A stretch of 64,000 nucleotides of DNA from Callorhinus ursinus (GCF_003265705.1 NW_020313045.1:1695273-1759272), one strand, 5' to 3'. Counted from the stretch's first letter, positions 1 to 11,499 are shown. Translations and numbers: made by a program. Notes: generated by a model not told the origin, from the letters alone.

Positions 1-780
1 AAAAGGGGGCTCTGTGATCAAATCAACGTGGGAATATGGAACATCCTGTCTTAGGGATTCGTACATATATTAGCCCATCAAAGGCCCTGATAAGTCCTGC
101 AATAAAGAAACCTATTTAACTTTTTTTAACCCTGCAATTCTCAAATGTATTTGCTTTGGAATCCTCTAATTAGTGTAGCATTTATTAACACTCTAAGGAG
201 CTAGTACATACTAGCTTAATATACTTTATTACACATTGGGTAATGTTATACTGTCTCAGAAGTTCCCAGTTGAAAACTATTTTGTGTCTCAAAGCTGTGC
301 CTGCAAAAGCTAACTGAGGCTGGGCCTTAGGAATTTGGGTCAGAGACTGATGCTTTATAAATGTTCTGTCTTTACTTATCAAGGATTTGGGGGGTGTGGG
401 GAGATAGGGGACTATTTAAACTCTACTGTCTTTAGAAATTCATGCTGATTTTTGTATTGACCTTAACAAAAAGGGTTATTTATAGCTCTGTTGATATCTC
501 AATGCTTTTACTTAATCTTCAACCCCAAGAAACAACATTGTCCTCAAGATGGAGATGTTAATGGCTATTGAACAGGAGAGGAGAAAGGAAAGCAGTTCAC
601 GGTCTCTTCTAGTTTCATTTTTCATTTGAAAATGTATTTAACCCCCCAATCTTGATTGTTAAATCAACCAGAAGTCAACTAATTAGAATTCTCAGTTAAC
701 CAGAAACTTGTCCCTTCACCATTCATTGGAGAGAAAAAAAAGATACATGACAAGTTAATAAGCTGATAACAGTAATTTTA
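1..780. other. AT-rich intergenic sequence, no gene
   Basis: No gene is visible. The stretch is AT-rich and its open frames are short. Roughly 60-260 (CAATAAAGAAACC, then CCCTGCAATTCTCAAAT) resembles part of an old dispersed DNA-transposon-like repeat that I cannot name. The rest looks unique. Confidence 0.5.
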
Positions 781-1560
781 AAACAAATGGAAAAGTATTT
801 TCCATAAGAATGACTAAAATATTATTTTTAATGAATAAACAGATCATAAAAATCAATAAAAAATCAAGTTGATGGAAAATATAGGATAGCTATAGAGAAT
901 GTAAACGACTAATAAACATAAAATGTCATTTTGCTAATCAAAAAATGTAAATGAAAATTGATAAAATCCAATTTTTCACTTGGCAAATGAATAAAGATTA
1001 AAAGATCCTCCATGCTTGTCAGGGTACCAAACATAAAAATATTTATGTCCATTGGCCTGATAATGCCACTTCTAGGAATTTCTCCTTAAAAAAAAAAAAA
1101 TCAAAGAAGCAAATATAAATTTGTGTACAGAGATATTTATTGCAATGCTATTTGCAATATTGGATGAGAAAAAGATTTGCCTAGTTGCAGAGAAAGATCT
1201 GGGAATATCATAGTTACTCATAGTGGAATATTATGATGGGTATAAAATGATATTTTCAAAGCAGTATTAATGGCAAGGGAAACTTCTCGTGGAATTAATG
1301 TTAAGACAAATTACAAGATGTAAAACTGCATTTATACTATTCACTCATTTATATACATTTAAAGGAGAAACAAATGCAGAAAGAAAGGGAGAAAGAAATA
1401 TGAAGCAAATATAACCGAAAATGTTAATAGTGGCTATTTCTAGGTCGTAAAATTAGAAGTCATTTTGTCCTGTAATTTTTACCTTTCTGTATATTTCGGC
1501 ATTTCCACAATGACCAGGAGCGGTTTTTGGTAATCAGAAAAAATGAAATAAAAACAGCAG
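780..1560 (+). mobile_element. Old L1 LINE 3' fragment
   Basis: Reads in the sense direction of an ancient mammalian L1 3' end. It has the phrases 'cacttctaggaatttctcc', 'tatttattgcaatgctattt', 'gtggaatattatgatggg', then 'gtggctatttctaggtcg', and ends near 'tttacctttctgtatatt...ccacaatga'. It is heavily diverged, with no open frame. Subfamily unresolved (L1M/L1ME class). Confidence 0.75.
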
Positions 1561-2034
1561 AAGTTAGGAGCAAAACAATCAAAGACGATGTTTTCGGATC
1601 GCTGCTGATTCATATCAGCTCTCTCTCACACACCCAAGCCTGTATCGTGAAGACTGCTGTTTATTCAGAATGGCAACCCAGAAGCTCTGTGAGATCCTCA
1701 GTCACTGAGAAAGTATTTGCTGAATTTACCACATCGAACTTCCTGAGGTGGGAACGTGAAACACCACATCTTGGAAAGATTTTCAGCAATACGACTTGAA
1801 ATCAAAAGCCCTCTTGTCTAGCCCACATTTAATCAAAATATCACATTCACCAAAATGACACATTAACGGAGAATTCGGATCAGGTGAGATTTTGCTGGAT
1901 ACATGGTTGTGTAATTATCTGCTACTCTGGCTGGTTCATACCCCTGCTGTTTGTTCCTGTTGTTATTTTGGTGACACAGAAAACTAAAACCTGGCTATAT
2001 AACTCAGTTCTGGAATACTCCACCCACTCTTTCC
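1561..2034. other. Unique sequence, no gene
   Basis: No repeat recognised. A 90-codon plus-strand frame (1527-1799) begins inside the L1 tail and shows no domain, so it is not taken as a gene. Confidence 0.45.
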
Positions 2035-2282
2035 TGTGGCAGAGGTTACTCTGTGTTCACCAAATCCCAAATTTTGTTTCTCCTGGTCACACAGACTATA
2101 TTTTCCAGTCTCCTTGGCAGCTGGGTGCAGCCATATGAAGAGTGTTGGCCAAAGAAAGGTGATCAGAGGTGATGAATGCCACTTGCCCAGGCCTGGCTTC
2201 TCAGCACCCCTCCCATGTGCTATCAGCTCTGCTCACTCTGGGCTCCCCCACCTGCTGGACACAGGAAGAGTGTCTAGGGGGA

Positions 2283-2317
2283 GGACTCTAGGGCCCAGTC
2301 TTTGGGCCCTAGAGTCC
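2283..2317. repeat. Perfect inverted repeat (15-bp arms, 5-nt loop)
   Basis: The left arm GGACTCTAGGGCCCA (2283-2297) is the exact reverse complement of the right arm TGGGCCCTAGAGTCC (2303-2317). The loop is GTCTT. It lies inside a diverged LTR, where perfect complementarity is unexpected. Confidence 0.95.
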
Positions 2318-2404
2318 ACTACATAGAAGGAACCTGAATCCCTGCATGACAGTATGGAGCAGAGTGCAGGTTCACACATGCGTGCATGCACCCATGCGTG
2401 TGCA

Positions 2405-2429
2405 TGCACACACACACACACACACACAG
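2405..2429. repeat. (CA)n microsatellite
   Basis: About eleven CA units preceded by alternating purine-pyrimidine GCATGCA-type sequence (2378-2408). It sits within the LTR. Confidence 0.95.
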
Positions 2430-2599
2430 TGGGTCTTTTGGGGAACTATATCATGAATGAGAAATAAACAGTTCTTGTATTACATCACTGAAGTCTGGGG
2501 ACTTGTTTGTTACAGCAGCCAGCTTTCTCCAATGAATATAGCACCTAAGAACAAACACACTCTGCATTACTCTCAGCAGGACTTCATTATAGATGAAGT

Positions 2600-2830
2600 A
2601 GTAGATTTAGAGATCTCAAGTTTGGATTTAAATCCCAGTTCCACCACTTTCTAGCTCTAGGGCCTTGAGCAAATTAATTCTATCTCTCCGAAGCTCAGTT
2701 ACCTTTTCTGAAAACTGAGTATAAAAAAGTACCCATCTCGTGGTGTTGCTGTGAAGTTTAAATTAATGATTGTAATTAAGTGCCCAGTGCAGTTCTTGAT
2801 GAAGGGTATGCAATCAGCAAATGGGGGCGT
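2600..2830 (+). mobile_element. MIR SINE
   Basis: The MIR order is clear: 'gatttaaatcccagttccaccactt', 'gccttgagcaaatta', 'tctccgaagctcagttaccttttctgaaaa', then 'gtacccatctcgtggtgttgctgtgaag'. Diverged, 5' end not sharp. Confidence 0.85.
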
Positions 2831-3154
2831 CTCTGTCTCATAGGAATGACATCCATCATAGCAACTGCTTTTCTTGCAACCTGAAAGCAAAGAGATCAGT
2901 CCCTGAGGTCAATGTTCCAGACACTCTTCCTTTATCTGGGTGCTGCCCATAATTCTCCAGTTTCTAGAACTGTCTCATTCACACATCTTGAACCAAAATG
3001 TGTCTGGCAAACTAAAAATAAGAGAATAAAATAGAAGAAGTATCAGCAAAGGACCCTAAACAACCTTAGCTGTGGTTGGAGTGTAGCCGATGTCCGTTCT
3101 GTATCCTCAGAACAGAAATCACCTGGGATTGAAAGTGTGCACAAAAGAGCCTTC
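2831..3154. other. Unique sequence, no gene
   Basis: I see no gene or recognisable repeat. CA-rich sequence follows directly. Confidence 0.45.
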
Positions 3155-3204
3155 AATGATTCATTTATACACACGCATACACACATACACACACAAACAC
3201 ACGC
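3155..3204. repeat. Imperfect CA-rich simple repeat
   Basis: Interrupted CA units (acacacgcatacacacatacacac and onward). It lies directly against an L2 fragment. Confidence 0.85.
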
Positions 3205-3310
3205 ACATTTATCAAGCATCCCCCGGCATTGTGGTAGGTGCTGCAATTACGGCAGCGCCAAGAGCTCTTGGCCCACTGGGTGAGATACAGAAGTAAACAG
3301 ACAAAAAAAG
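3205..3310 (-). mobile_element. L2 LINE fragment
   Basis: Resembles the reverse complement of the L2 3' end: 'tatcaagcatcccc-gcattgtggtaggtgctg' matches the position of 'tattgagcacctact...gccaggcactgt'. Short and weak. Confidence 0.5.
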
Positions 3311-3334
3311 TAGTGAGATTAAGGGCTATAACTC

Positions 3335-3790
3335 ATTTATCTAGTCATTCAACAAATGCTGAGCATGGAAATGTGCCAGGCACTCTTCTAGGTGCCAAGG
3401 ATTCATCAGTGAACAAAACAGGGGGAAAGAATCCCTACCAATGTGAGGTTCACATTCCAGGTAATGTACAGACAATCTATCCAATAAAGAAGTGAAATAT
3501 AGTTCATGTTAGATGGTGATCAGATCTATAGAGCTATGTAAAGCTAGTGATGCGGTAGAGACCACTAGTGGGGGATTTCAGGGGGGCAGAGCACCCTCAC
3601 TGAGAGGGAGACATTTAAGCAGAGTCCGAAAGTAGGTGGCAGAGGGCGCCATATTGTTGCCCAAGTTGAGCGTATTCAAAGCAGAGATGACCAAGGCAAA
3701 GGGCACCACGGCAGAAACCTGCGCGGTGGGCTCGAAGGACAGCAAGGAGGCAGTGTTGACCGGGGCAGAGTGAGGACCCTGATCTTGGTT
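3335..3790 (-). mobile_element. L2-like LINE fragment
   Basis: Clear antisense L2-like phrases: 'tcattcaacaaatgctgag', 'gtgccaggcactcttctaggtgcc', 'cagtgaacaaaacag', 'ggttcacattccag', 'tcactgagagggagacattta'. This is a common antisense arrangement of old L2-related repeats. Boundaries approximate. Confidence 0.7.
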
Positions 3791-4489
3791 ATCCAGTCTC
3801 ACCTATCATGTTGCACTTGGTGTTGGCCCTCGGGCTTGGGCTTCTGTTCTCCAACAACAGTGTGAGAGCTTCCGGCAAGGGGACGTGGGTGTGGAAAGGC
3901 AGGAGATGGAGGAGTGTGATAAAAGTGAACATGAAATCAGCAAAAGACAAGTATCTCATGTTTGCTACCATGATGACACATACTATCACTCCTTCCTTAT
4001 CCAGAGATAAGGAGACTGCAGCCCTGGAGGTCAGCGGCGGGGAGGGACTGAAGCTCTTGCAATAGAAACAGTGGCTCATGGGACATGGCAGCGTGAAACA
4101 GAAGAGAGGCTGAGGCGGATGAGCGTGAAAGGGATACAAGGCAGGGGCCACGTCCCAACAGCAGCCCCCAGAGGTTCTTGCTACCTTCTCCACCACCCCT
4201 TACCGATGACACACATCCTCGGGGAGAGAGGTGGGCTGGGGAGTAGCTGTTTCTGTTCTGCTTTCGGTCAGAAAGCTTCTAGGGGAAGATGGTCTGGTCC
4301 TTCCCATTATTTCGCTGATTCAGAGATCCTCACGCCCTGGGCAGGGGCTCTCAAGTGGGGGCCTTTGTGAGGAGCTGCAGTGCTCCTGACAGTTCCGGTC
4401 CAGAAGTTCTAGCACCCCGAGCTCCTCCCCTTGGCATGTGCAGTTTTTAATACAATTTCTCACTGTCCATAGATGGTCAAGATTTTTAA
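3791..4489. other. Unique GC-moderate sequence, no gene
   Basis: Open frames overlap on both strands here (135 codons minus at 3789-4196, 99 codons plus at 4071-4370). None has a recognisable domain or splice pattern. No repeat recognised. Confidence 0.45.
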
Positions 4490-5140
4490 AAAATCTTAAT
4501 TTAGTCATTTTTTTGAATAGGCAAAATGTATTCAGAACCAAAGCAAAAACCTGAAAGTCACACAGAGAGAACCTTCCCCCTCACCATCCCCTACCCACCT
4601 CCCGCCACACAATCCCTTTGCCTGACCCAACCTTGACCCTTAATTTCTTTTGTATCTATGGTCTGAAAGAGACCAGGTAGCTCTCTCTGCCCCTCTCCCC
4701 GCCCTTAGTACAAATGATACCATCTTGCTTTTTCACTTAATAAATTATAGAAAGAGTCTTCTTCTTCTTTTTTATGGCTGCATAGTATTTTATTGTGTGT
4801 GCGAACCGCAATTTACTCTACCAGTCTCTATTGATGGATGCTTGGGTTTTCGCCGACGTTCTGCTATTACAAACAGTGTGGTAATGAATAGCCCGGCATA
4901 TGTAGCATTGTATACATGTTTGAACATATCTGTGGGATGGATACCTGGTAGTGGGATTTCTCTATTAAAGTGTGTGTCCACTTGTAATTTTGGTAGATGT
5001 TGTCCAATTGCCCTATATAAAAGTTGTTCTGAATTACTTTTCAACCAACAAATGTGCAAGGGAGCCTCTTTCTCGGCACACCCTTGCCAACACTGTTTTT
5101 AAACATTTTCATCCCTGCCAGTCTAATAAGAGAAAATGGA
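4490..5140 (-). mobile_element. Old L1 LINE fragment, antisense
   Basis: Antisense L1 phrases: 'tttttatggctgcatagtattttattg', 'ctattgatggatgcttgggtttt', 'ggatacctggtagtgggattt', 'gtccaattgccctatata', 'cacacccttgccaacactg'. Strongly diverged with no ORF2 frame. Confidence 0.8.
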
Positions 5141-5657
5141 ATTTAATCTGATTTATTTTATTATTTGATTTATTTTATTGTGAGGGAGGTGGTCTTCTTG
5201 GGGAAGATTGGGCCCCTCCGGCTCCACGTTCTACCCTTCTCCCCCCGCTCTGGGTTTGGGAGGCTGACCTCTATGAATGATTGCATCACTTGGGCTCCCT
5301 CACCTCTGGCTTCTAGTTGAGCTGGGGCCGTGGGAGGGAGGAAGCAGCAAGACAAAGGAGGAAAGGAGAAGAGATGCCATTCCTGGCTTTGGTCTCACTG
5401 AGTCCTGGTCAGCGCTGGGGTCAAGGGGGTACCACTCTGCCCTAGGGCACACCATCTCAGTGGAGACCCTCTGCCATCATCACATTTCTCACCAGGTTCC
5501 AGAGCATCATTCTCTGTCCTTGCCCTTTTAGGCCGAGGAGAGTTAGCCCCTTCCTGTTGGTGCCTCTGCGTCCCTTGTGGTCCCCTGAGCCCTGCACACA
5601 AACCCTTTGAATGTGCCATCTCTTTCCAGCCAGGACTCTGATGGATGCAAAAATTAC
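5141..5657. other. Unique sequence, no gene
   Basis: Starts with a short duplicated AT stretch (GATTTATTTTATT twice, 5151-5179), then GC-richer sequence with overlapping short frames. No gene supported. Confidence 0.45.
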
Positions 5658-5663
5658 TTTTTT

Positions 5664-5866
5664 TAAAGATTTATTTATTCATTTTGGAGGGAGAAAGAAT
5701 GTTGTGAGAGAGAATAGGGGAGAGGTAGAGGGATTGAAACTTCAAGTAGACTCCTGGCTGAGTGAAGAAACCAATGTGGGGCTTGATCTCATGACCCATG
5801 AGATCATGACCTGAACCAAAACCGAGAGTTGGATGCTCAACCCACTGAGCCACCCAGGTGCCCCCC
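5664..5866 (-). mobile_element. SINEC (carnivoran tRNA-derived SINE)
   Basis: Antisense copy: 'aaagatttatttattcatttt' tail, 'aatgtggggcttgatctcatgaccc', and the 5' end 'ccactgagccacccaggtgccccc'. It is flanked by near-identical AAATTAYTTTTTT copies (5651-5663 and 5867-5879), a probable target-site duplication. Confidence 0.9.
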
Positions 5867-6479
5867 AAATTATTTTTTTTTAATTTAACATGCCAACCTT
5901 TTGAAGAGTTTGGTGTTGGAAATCAGCTGATAATTGCACATCTAAGAAGAAAAAAAAACCCAAAAGGAAAGGCTCCTAAAGAACTTTCCAGTTATTTTTC
6001 TGGAACCAAAGGCCAACAGCCATTTCCATAAGCCACCTGCTCTCCTGGCAGAGGTACCAGTATGAATTTTCTCCTCAGGGGAGTCCAAAATATTCATGTT
6101 TATACACCGCATCTTCTTTTCCTATAAAACCAGCATCTCTGGCCACCACCAGATACTACCACCATTCATTAGGAGCACCTATCTTATCCAGTAGCCCACC
6201 CCACTTTGAAACTATGTGACGCCATGTCAACCACTGCCATCCTCATCGAAAACCTCCACTGACTGTTGACTTCTCTCAAAATAAAGGTTAAACTCTAACT
6301 GACAAGGTTACTTGTGAGTCCATTCCATAGTTGCTCTGGTACTGGGCTCCGAGAATGTGAAGATAAATAAGATGCTTTTTTCCTTTGAGGTGTGTCTAGT
6401 CTGAGGGTATGGGGGAGATAATAATCTGAGAGCTGATGTTAATGATTAGTGGATCTATGCAAGATAATGATAATTAGTG
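5867..6479. other. Unassigned sequence with a possible L2 remnant
   Basis: No gene. About 6175-6335 ('aaacctccactgactgttg', 'aataaaggttaaactctaac') is reminiscent of the sense L2 3' region, but the match is weak. Confidence 0.35.
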
Positions 6480-7133
6480 ACCCTGAATTGGAGAATCCCA
6501 CAAACAGAACCAAAAAAAGTCAAAGACACAATAGCATAGGATTTCCTTGAAATGAAAGAACTGAATCTAGTTCACAAGGGTACAGTTGAAAATACTGAGT
6601 TCCAGGAAATACTGATGGAGAACAGGGTGACACGGTGACATTCCCTGGTCAAGTTCTTGGACTCCAAGGGGAAAGAAATATTTCTTCAGGCACTCAGGAA
6701 GCACATCAGGGCATTGGTAGTTGACAAGTCATCCCAATGAGGAGTATTCACAGCCAAAAAAGACTGGGGAGTGTCAACAGAGTTCCAAGGAAAAGAATGT
6801 GACCCAAGCAAACCATACCCAGTCAAGTTGTCAAGCAAGTATAAAGGCAATAGGGAAAAATTTTCAAACATAACACCTATCACAAAATATAGCACGGCTA
6901 GTCCTCTTTGAAAAAACTTTTTAAATAAAATAGTTCAGTGATGAAATGTAGCCAATCAAGAAGCAAAAGATAACAAATTAGTATCACATTCAGTGCCAAA
7001 AGGCACTGTAGTAATGTCTACAAAGTTCGGAGAGAGAGGATGAATTTTATACCCAGCCAAGCGGTATTTTGATGATAAGGGCAACAGTCAGCCTCAAGGA
7101 TATGTGAACTCAGGGCAAGCAACCCAACGAAAC
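6480..7133 (+). mobile_element. Old L1-lineage fragment (HAL1-like)
   Basis: A-rich sense sequence with phrases such as 'ggaaatactgatggagaacag', 'ttcttggactccaaggggaaagaaa', 'aagtataaaggcaatag' and 'tgaattttatacccagccaag', which recall HAL1 or L1ME internal sequence. No open frame. Family assignment is tentative. Confidence 0.45.
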
Positions 7134-7148
7134 TGTCTTTTTCTTTTT

Positions 7149-7350
7149 TTAATTTAATTTTTTAAAGGTTTTATTTATTTATTTGACAGAGAGATAGAGA
7201 GCACAAGTAGGCAGAGAAGCAGGCAGAGGGAGAAGGAGAAGCAGGCTCCCCATTGAGCAGGGCGCCCAACGTGGGGCTCGATCCCAGGACCCTGGGATCA
7301 TGACCCAAGCCGAAGGCTGCCCTTAACCGACTGAGCCACCCAGGCGTCCC
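7149..7350 (-). mobile_element. SINEC copy inserted into an older SINEC
   Basis: Full-length antisense SINE ending 'ctgagccacccaggcgtccc'. The 15-bp target-site duplication TGTCTTTTTCTTTTT is perfect (7134-7148 and 7351-7365). The right copy is the T-rich tail of the neighbouring SINE, so this insertion is nested and younger. Confidence 0.95.
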
Positions 7351-7475
7351 TGTCTTTTTCTTTTTAAGTTTTATTTATTTATTTATGTAATATCTACACG
7401 CAATGTGGGGCTCGAACTCACGACCCCAAAATCAAGAGTCACATGCTCTTCCAAATGAGCCAGCCAGGCGCCCCT
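7351..7475 (-). mobile_element. Older short SINEC copy
   Basis: A second antisense SINE of about 115 bp. It has the variant core 'aatgtggggctcgaactcacgaccccaaaatcaagagtc' and the end 'gagccagccaggcgcccc'. It lacks the CT-rich middle. Its tail was the landing site for the copy on its left. Confidence 0.9.
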
Positions 7476-8339
7476 CGATGAATCTGTCTTGATAAAAACA
7501 GTATGCTTGGTCCAATCTAGCCAAGTACTTCCTTACATTTTTATAGCTTATATAACTCCCTTAAGTCCCCCCTTAGCCTCAATTCTCATTCAAGTTTTTA
7601 GATCTTATAGTGCTCTTGTTCCAGGAATACCCTCCTTGCCCAGAACAAAGGTTGTGAAACCTTTCTCTCCCAACATGGGTGTTCCCCTTTCTCTGAGCCT
7701 TCCATGGGTACCAACAGTCCTAATGAGCTGCTCTTGCACAGTAGGACTGGCGTCTCAGCACTGTCGTGAGGTGTTACAAGAAAACAAAACAAAACTGGAG
7801 AACCTAGTTTCCGTCTTCAGAGTCAGGCGAGGATGGACAGTGAACCCAGCCACCCCTCACGCCACCTCTGCCAGGAGATACCTCTAGTTTGCAACATCTC
7901 TGCCTCCCTGACCAACACTGCTGCTGCAGTGGGACCCATGTGGATCCCAGATTTCCTCTGTGACATGAGGTTTCCTGCTTTCTCCAACTTTTTGGTTCTT
8001 CCCGTGCAAAGGGCAAGTGCCAGAGTGGCCAGTGCACAGGCTTGGGGACTTCTGTGCCACATCCTCTGATGGGGGACTCCTAGTCCAACTTGGGTGCATC
8101 TTAAGAATTAACCTGCTTTCACCTTCCCTTCCTCCCCCACGGGATAAACCACCTCCGAGTTGCAGCATTGGCGAACTTTCTTCCCCGTTCCAACTCACAA
8201 AGTTCTGCCTGTCCTTGGCTGGCTTGGGAGAGAGGAACCAATGGGAGGCTTTGGTGGGTATCACTCATTTGTTTATTTGAGACTTAAGCTCAAAAAGCCA
8301 GATCCAATCTTCAGAAGCTTATCTTTATGGTTTCCATTT
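7476..8339. other. Unique sequence, no gene
   Basis: Open frames up to 132 codons lie on both strands but have no domain similarity that I recognise. The part 7550-7680 may be a degraded sense L2, not secure. Confidence 0.4.
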
Positions 8340-9600
8340 TATTGAATCTCATTTTGCTAATTCCTCGTGATTCCACACTCGCTATTAGCCATAATGGGTT
8401 CTTTATTGGTTTACCCCTAATAATATGTTAATTGATAGCTCTTATTGCTTTAAAACCCAAGCTTTCCCGCGTTGAGAAGCCCAAACAATCAAGCCATTAC
8501 TAATAAGGCTTGGATATGGGGAGATTTGTACGATTCCAAACTTGGCAGGGCGGGGGGGGTTGTTCTCGATGCAGGGATGTTCCAACTCGAAGCTCTTTTG
8601 ACAGTGTATGGAGGCGCTGCAGGGACAGTGTAGAGAGACAAGGTACAGTGACCGGCGGTGGAAAGGCCAGGTGAATGGACAACCACGCTGCAAAGCATGG
8701 TGTCGCCTGGTGAATCCCCTTCCCGACAGGTGATGGCTGTGGGGACTCACAGCCTCAGCTTGCTTCCTGCACCCTGACGACGCACCACACCAGGCCAACA
8801 TCGTGTTTGGCTATTTGTAAACCAAGCAGGAGCCGAGGAAACATCCCGCTCACAAGGAAAACATTGATTTGAAGAGGATTGGAGTGGGGCTCGAGCCTCA
8901 ACAAGCTCAGAAGGGCCTTCTTCACTGACACAATAAATTAGTTCAAAGCCGATGACAGCACAGCAGATTACCCGCCGCCCCACAAAGGAGGGAACGCTCT
9001 GGTCCCTTCACGAAAACAGAGATAAAAATTGTGTTCTTCTCCTCTAATGAGGCAAGCTCAGATATAAGTCAATAGAACAATTCATTAACAAATCTAATGA
9101 AATCCCCCCGGGTTGCCAGCGAGATGGCAAATGAAAGTCTCCTTGGGCTGCTGGTCCATATGTTGAGGGTCAGATTGTGGAGTGGTTTCCTCTGGCCTAT
9201 TCACTGCCCACATATGGCAGTTAAGGTCACTGTTATCAGCCACTTTCTCCGTACACAAAACAAAATTTCCATATGGCCCATGGAAATGGCCCGGCCTGGC
9301 TCCTGGGCAGCTTCCCACGGCTCTCTTTGTGCGGCGCTGGTCAGAAGTGCAAAGGAGGGTGTGAGCACTCAGTTACTCTCCCTGCTTTGTGCGTCAGTCC
9401 AATTTAGGGAAAATCTGCATCACTTTTTCCCCTGTCTTTCAGGCACAAATGCTCATGTCAGTCTATTAGAACGTGATGGAAGTACTGATTGCAGCCTCCG
9501 CATTTAAATACTTTTGAAACCACGGTGACCTGCGGAAGAAGGACCTTCTCAAGCCTCTTTCAAATCCACGTAAATAAAGGCCTTTCCTGGCTTAAAGTGG
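8340..9600. other. Repeat-free block, candidate conserved non-coding sequence
   Basis: No interspersed repeat is visible in 1.2 kb. The first part (8340-8460) is AT-rich with clustered TAAT/ATTA cores and CCATAATGG-type sequence. 9000-9110 is similar, and CATATG E-boxes recur between 9150 and 9280. This composition is typical of developmental enhancers, but conservation cannot be tested here. Confidence 0.45.
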
Positions 9601-9629
9601 CCCCTCAGATTGAGCCCCACAGAGCCCCT

Positions 9630-9650
9630 AAAAAAAAAAAAAAAAAAAAA
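9630..9650. repeat. A21 homopolymer
   Basis: Twenty-one consecutive A. No retrotransposon body lies upstream that I can recognise, so it may be a bare homopolymer tract. Confidence 0.95.
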
Positions 9651-9988
9651 CCAACATGATTGTCATGGATATTACATGACAGTAACAAGAACAGGCCAGC
9701 AAAGACAAGGCTCTGGGCCGCACAAAACTGGACGGGGCTTTCTGTGCGATTTGGGCCTCGGATTGTTGACAGCCCAGTAAATAGGCTGTTTAACCCTTTG
9801 CAAGTGAATAAAGAGGGTGTAGACAAATGCTTTCTGATGGAGTTTGTGCATGTAATGGGCAAGTGCATACACACACTTGGGGACTTTGGGGACCCGGGGG
9901 GGGGGGTGCAGATGGTGGGAGGGGGCTGGTGGAGGAAGCGGGAGGTGTCCCCCTTATGCAGCAGACAGAAATCTTGATAGAATTTCTT

Positions 9989-10189
9989 TTTTTTTTTTTA
10001 AGATTTTATTTATTTATTTGACAGAGAGCGAGTTAGCAAGAGCAGGAACACAAGCAGGGGGAGTGGGAGAGGGAGAAGCAGGCTTCCCGCTGAGCAGGGA
10101 GCCCGATGTGGGGCTCAATCCCAGGACCCTGGGATCATGACCCGAGCCGAAGGTAGATGCTTAATGACTGAGCCACCCAAGTGCCCTCA
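9989..10189 (-). mobile_element. SINEC
   Basis: Antisense SINE with 'aagattttatttatttatttgacagagag', 'tgtggggctcaatcccaggaccctgggatcatgacc' and 'gactgagccacccaagtgccc'. The perfect 12-bp duplication ATAGAATTTCTT at 9977-9988 and 10190-10201 marks a recent insertion. Confidence 0.95.
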
Positions 10190-10201
10190 ATAGAATTTCT
10201 T

Positions 10202-10429
10202 ATGAAATCGATGGCATGTGGCCAGGGTCAGGGAGACCAGATTCGGGCATGCAGGTGACCAGGACGTTTGGGGTGATGGCAGGAATGCCGGCTAATAGCC
10301 TCCCGTGGCCCCTGTCGCTTGTCAGCATCTGGTGCTCGGGAACATTTGGGGAGCGGTCCCAGGGCCCCCATTCCCCCAAACGTCCCCGGTTTTTACTTAC
10401 TGTCTTGCCGAGACGGGGCTGATCATATC
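10202..10429. other. Unique GC-rich sequence
   Basis: GC-rich unique sequence between a SINE and a MIR. Nothing coding is recognised. Confidence 0.4.
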
Positions 10430-10600
10430 CACAGCCGGCCGTGGCAGACAATCTGCTAAGCACTTCGTTGTCACGACCACCCCGCAAGGTAGAAACAACC
10501 CCATTTTGCAGATGGGGAAGCTGAGGCCCAGAGTGGTTGAGCCGCTTGCAAGAGATCACAGCTGGTGAGTGGTGAACCAGGACTCAGGGCATGCTTCCTC
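10430..10600 (-). mobile_element. MIR SINE
   Basis: Antisense MIR: 'caaccccattttgcagatggggaagctgaggcccagagtggttgag' followed by 'agatcacagctggtgagtgg...ccaggactcagg'. One of the best-preserved MIRs in the window. Confidence 0.9.
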
Positions 10601-11499
10601 CCGCAGCTAACCCATCCCCAGGCCTGGTTCTTCCCACTGTCTCGAAATAGGAAAAATTCGTGTTCAGTGGTCCCATCGTGTTCATGCCAACAAGGCAGCC
10701 TCCCTCCCCCACTCCCCCCGCCACGCCCCCCTCAATTTGATTTTAGGTAAAAAAAAAAAAATACTCCTATTGACCTAAAGAGCCAGAATAAATGGAGGGA
10801 TGAAAACTGCCTCCCAGAAATTTAAAATTATGCATATTGCCTCCAATTTCATAAGTTATTTAAGGTTCCCACCGAAATGACTCCCCTGTGAGCCACAATT
10901 CCGAAGGCTTGGCAGCCGTGGAGTTTCCATAAATCCAAATACTACTGTTTCTAACCTCTGACTGTACTTTAACTGGGAAGGGCCTTTTTAATTCATTTAA
11001 CTCATTTTAATTGTCTTTGGGGGGGATGAGAGCTTGCTTTGGCCAGTGCTCCTGGCAGGGGGAGCTGATTACAGAGCTCACGCTGCCATTCACCAAGACC
11101 CCTCATGAAAATGCATGCCGCGCTTTGGCACCCCTCGGTAATTGTAATATTTCTTCCTTACTGTTTATGTCAGAGCGTCATTACTGGGAGAGCTGACACA
11201 TCTGACATGTGCGGCATCGACACACGTTAGGTGGTCCTGAGATAATTTTTAGACAAAGTTCAGTCAGTGTAGCAGGAGTCCCACCCTGTTGTGAGCAGTG
11301 GAAATGAAAGGAAAAACATCTCCTCGTGTTGGCTCCTGACGTATCATCATCAGCTCTATTTGTGTGGGTCCCTCTCTCCCCAGGAACCCTGAGAACTTTC
11401 CAGTCTTGAGGTCTGGGGCCAGGTCGTAACCATGGATGTGGCTTGCCTTCTGTGCCTGGAGGGTGGTGTTTCTGTTGTTAGCTTGCGTGTCCCCAGCTC

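Larger units (their letters stand above)
2035..2540 (+). mobile_element. MLT1-type solitary LTR (ERVL-MaLR)
   Basis: Starts TGTGGCAGAGG and runs through 'tttccagtctccttggcagctgggtg' and 'gagaaataaacagttcttgtatta' (polyadenylation-like AATAAA) to 'tgtttgttacagcagcc', the usual order of an old MaLR LTR. No internal retroviral sequence flanks it. It contains a 15-bp-arm perfect hairpin and a CA microsatellite that are not part of the family pattern as I know it. Confidence 0.7.

Noticed and set aside
9260..9290. CCATATGG as an SRF (CArG) site
   Set aside because: It has only four A/T between CC and GG, whereas a CArG box needs six.
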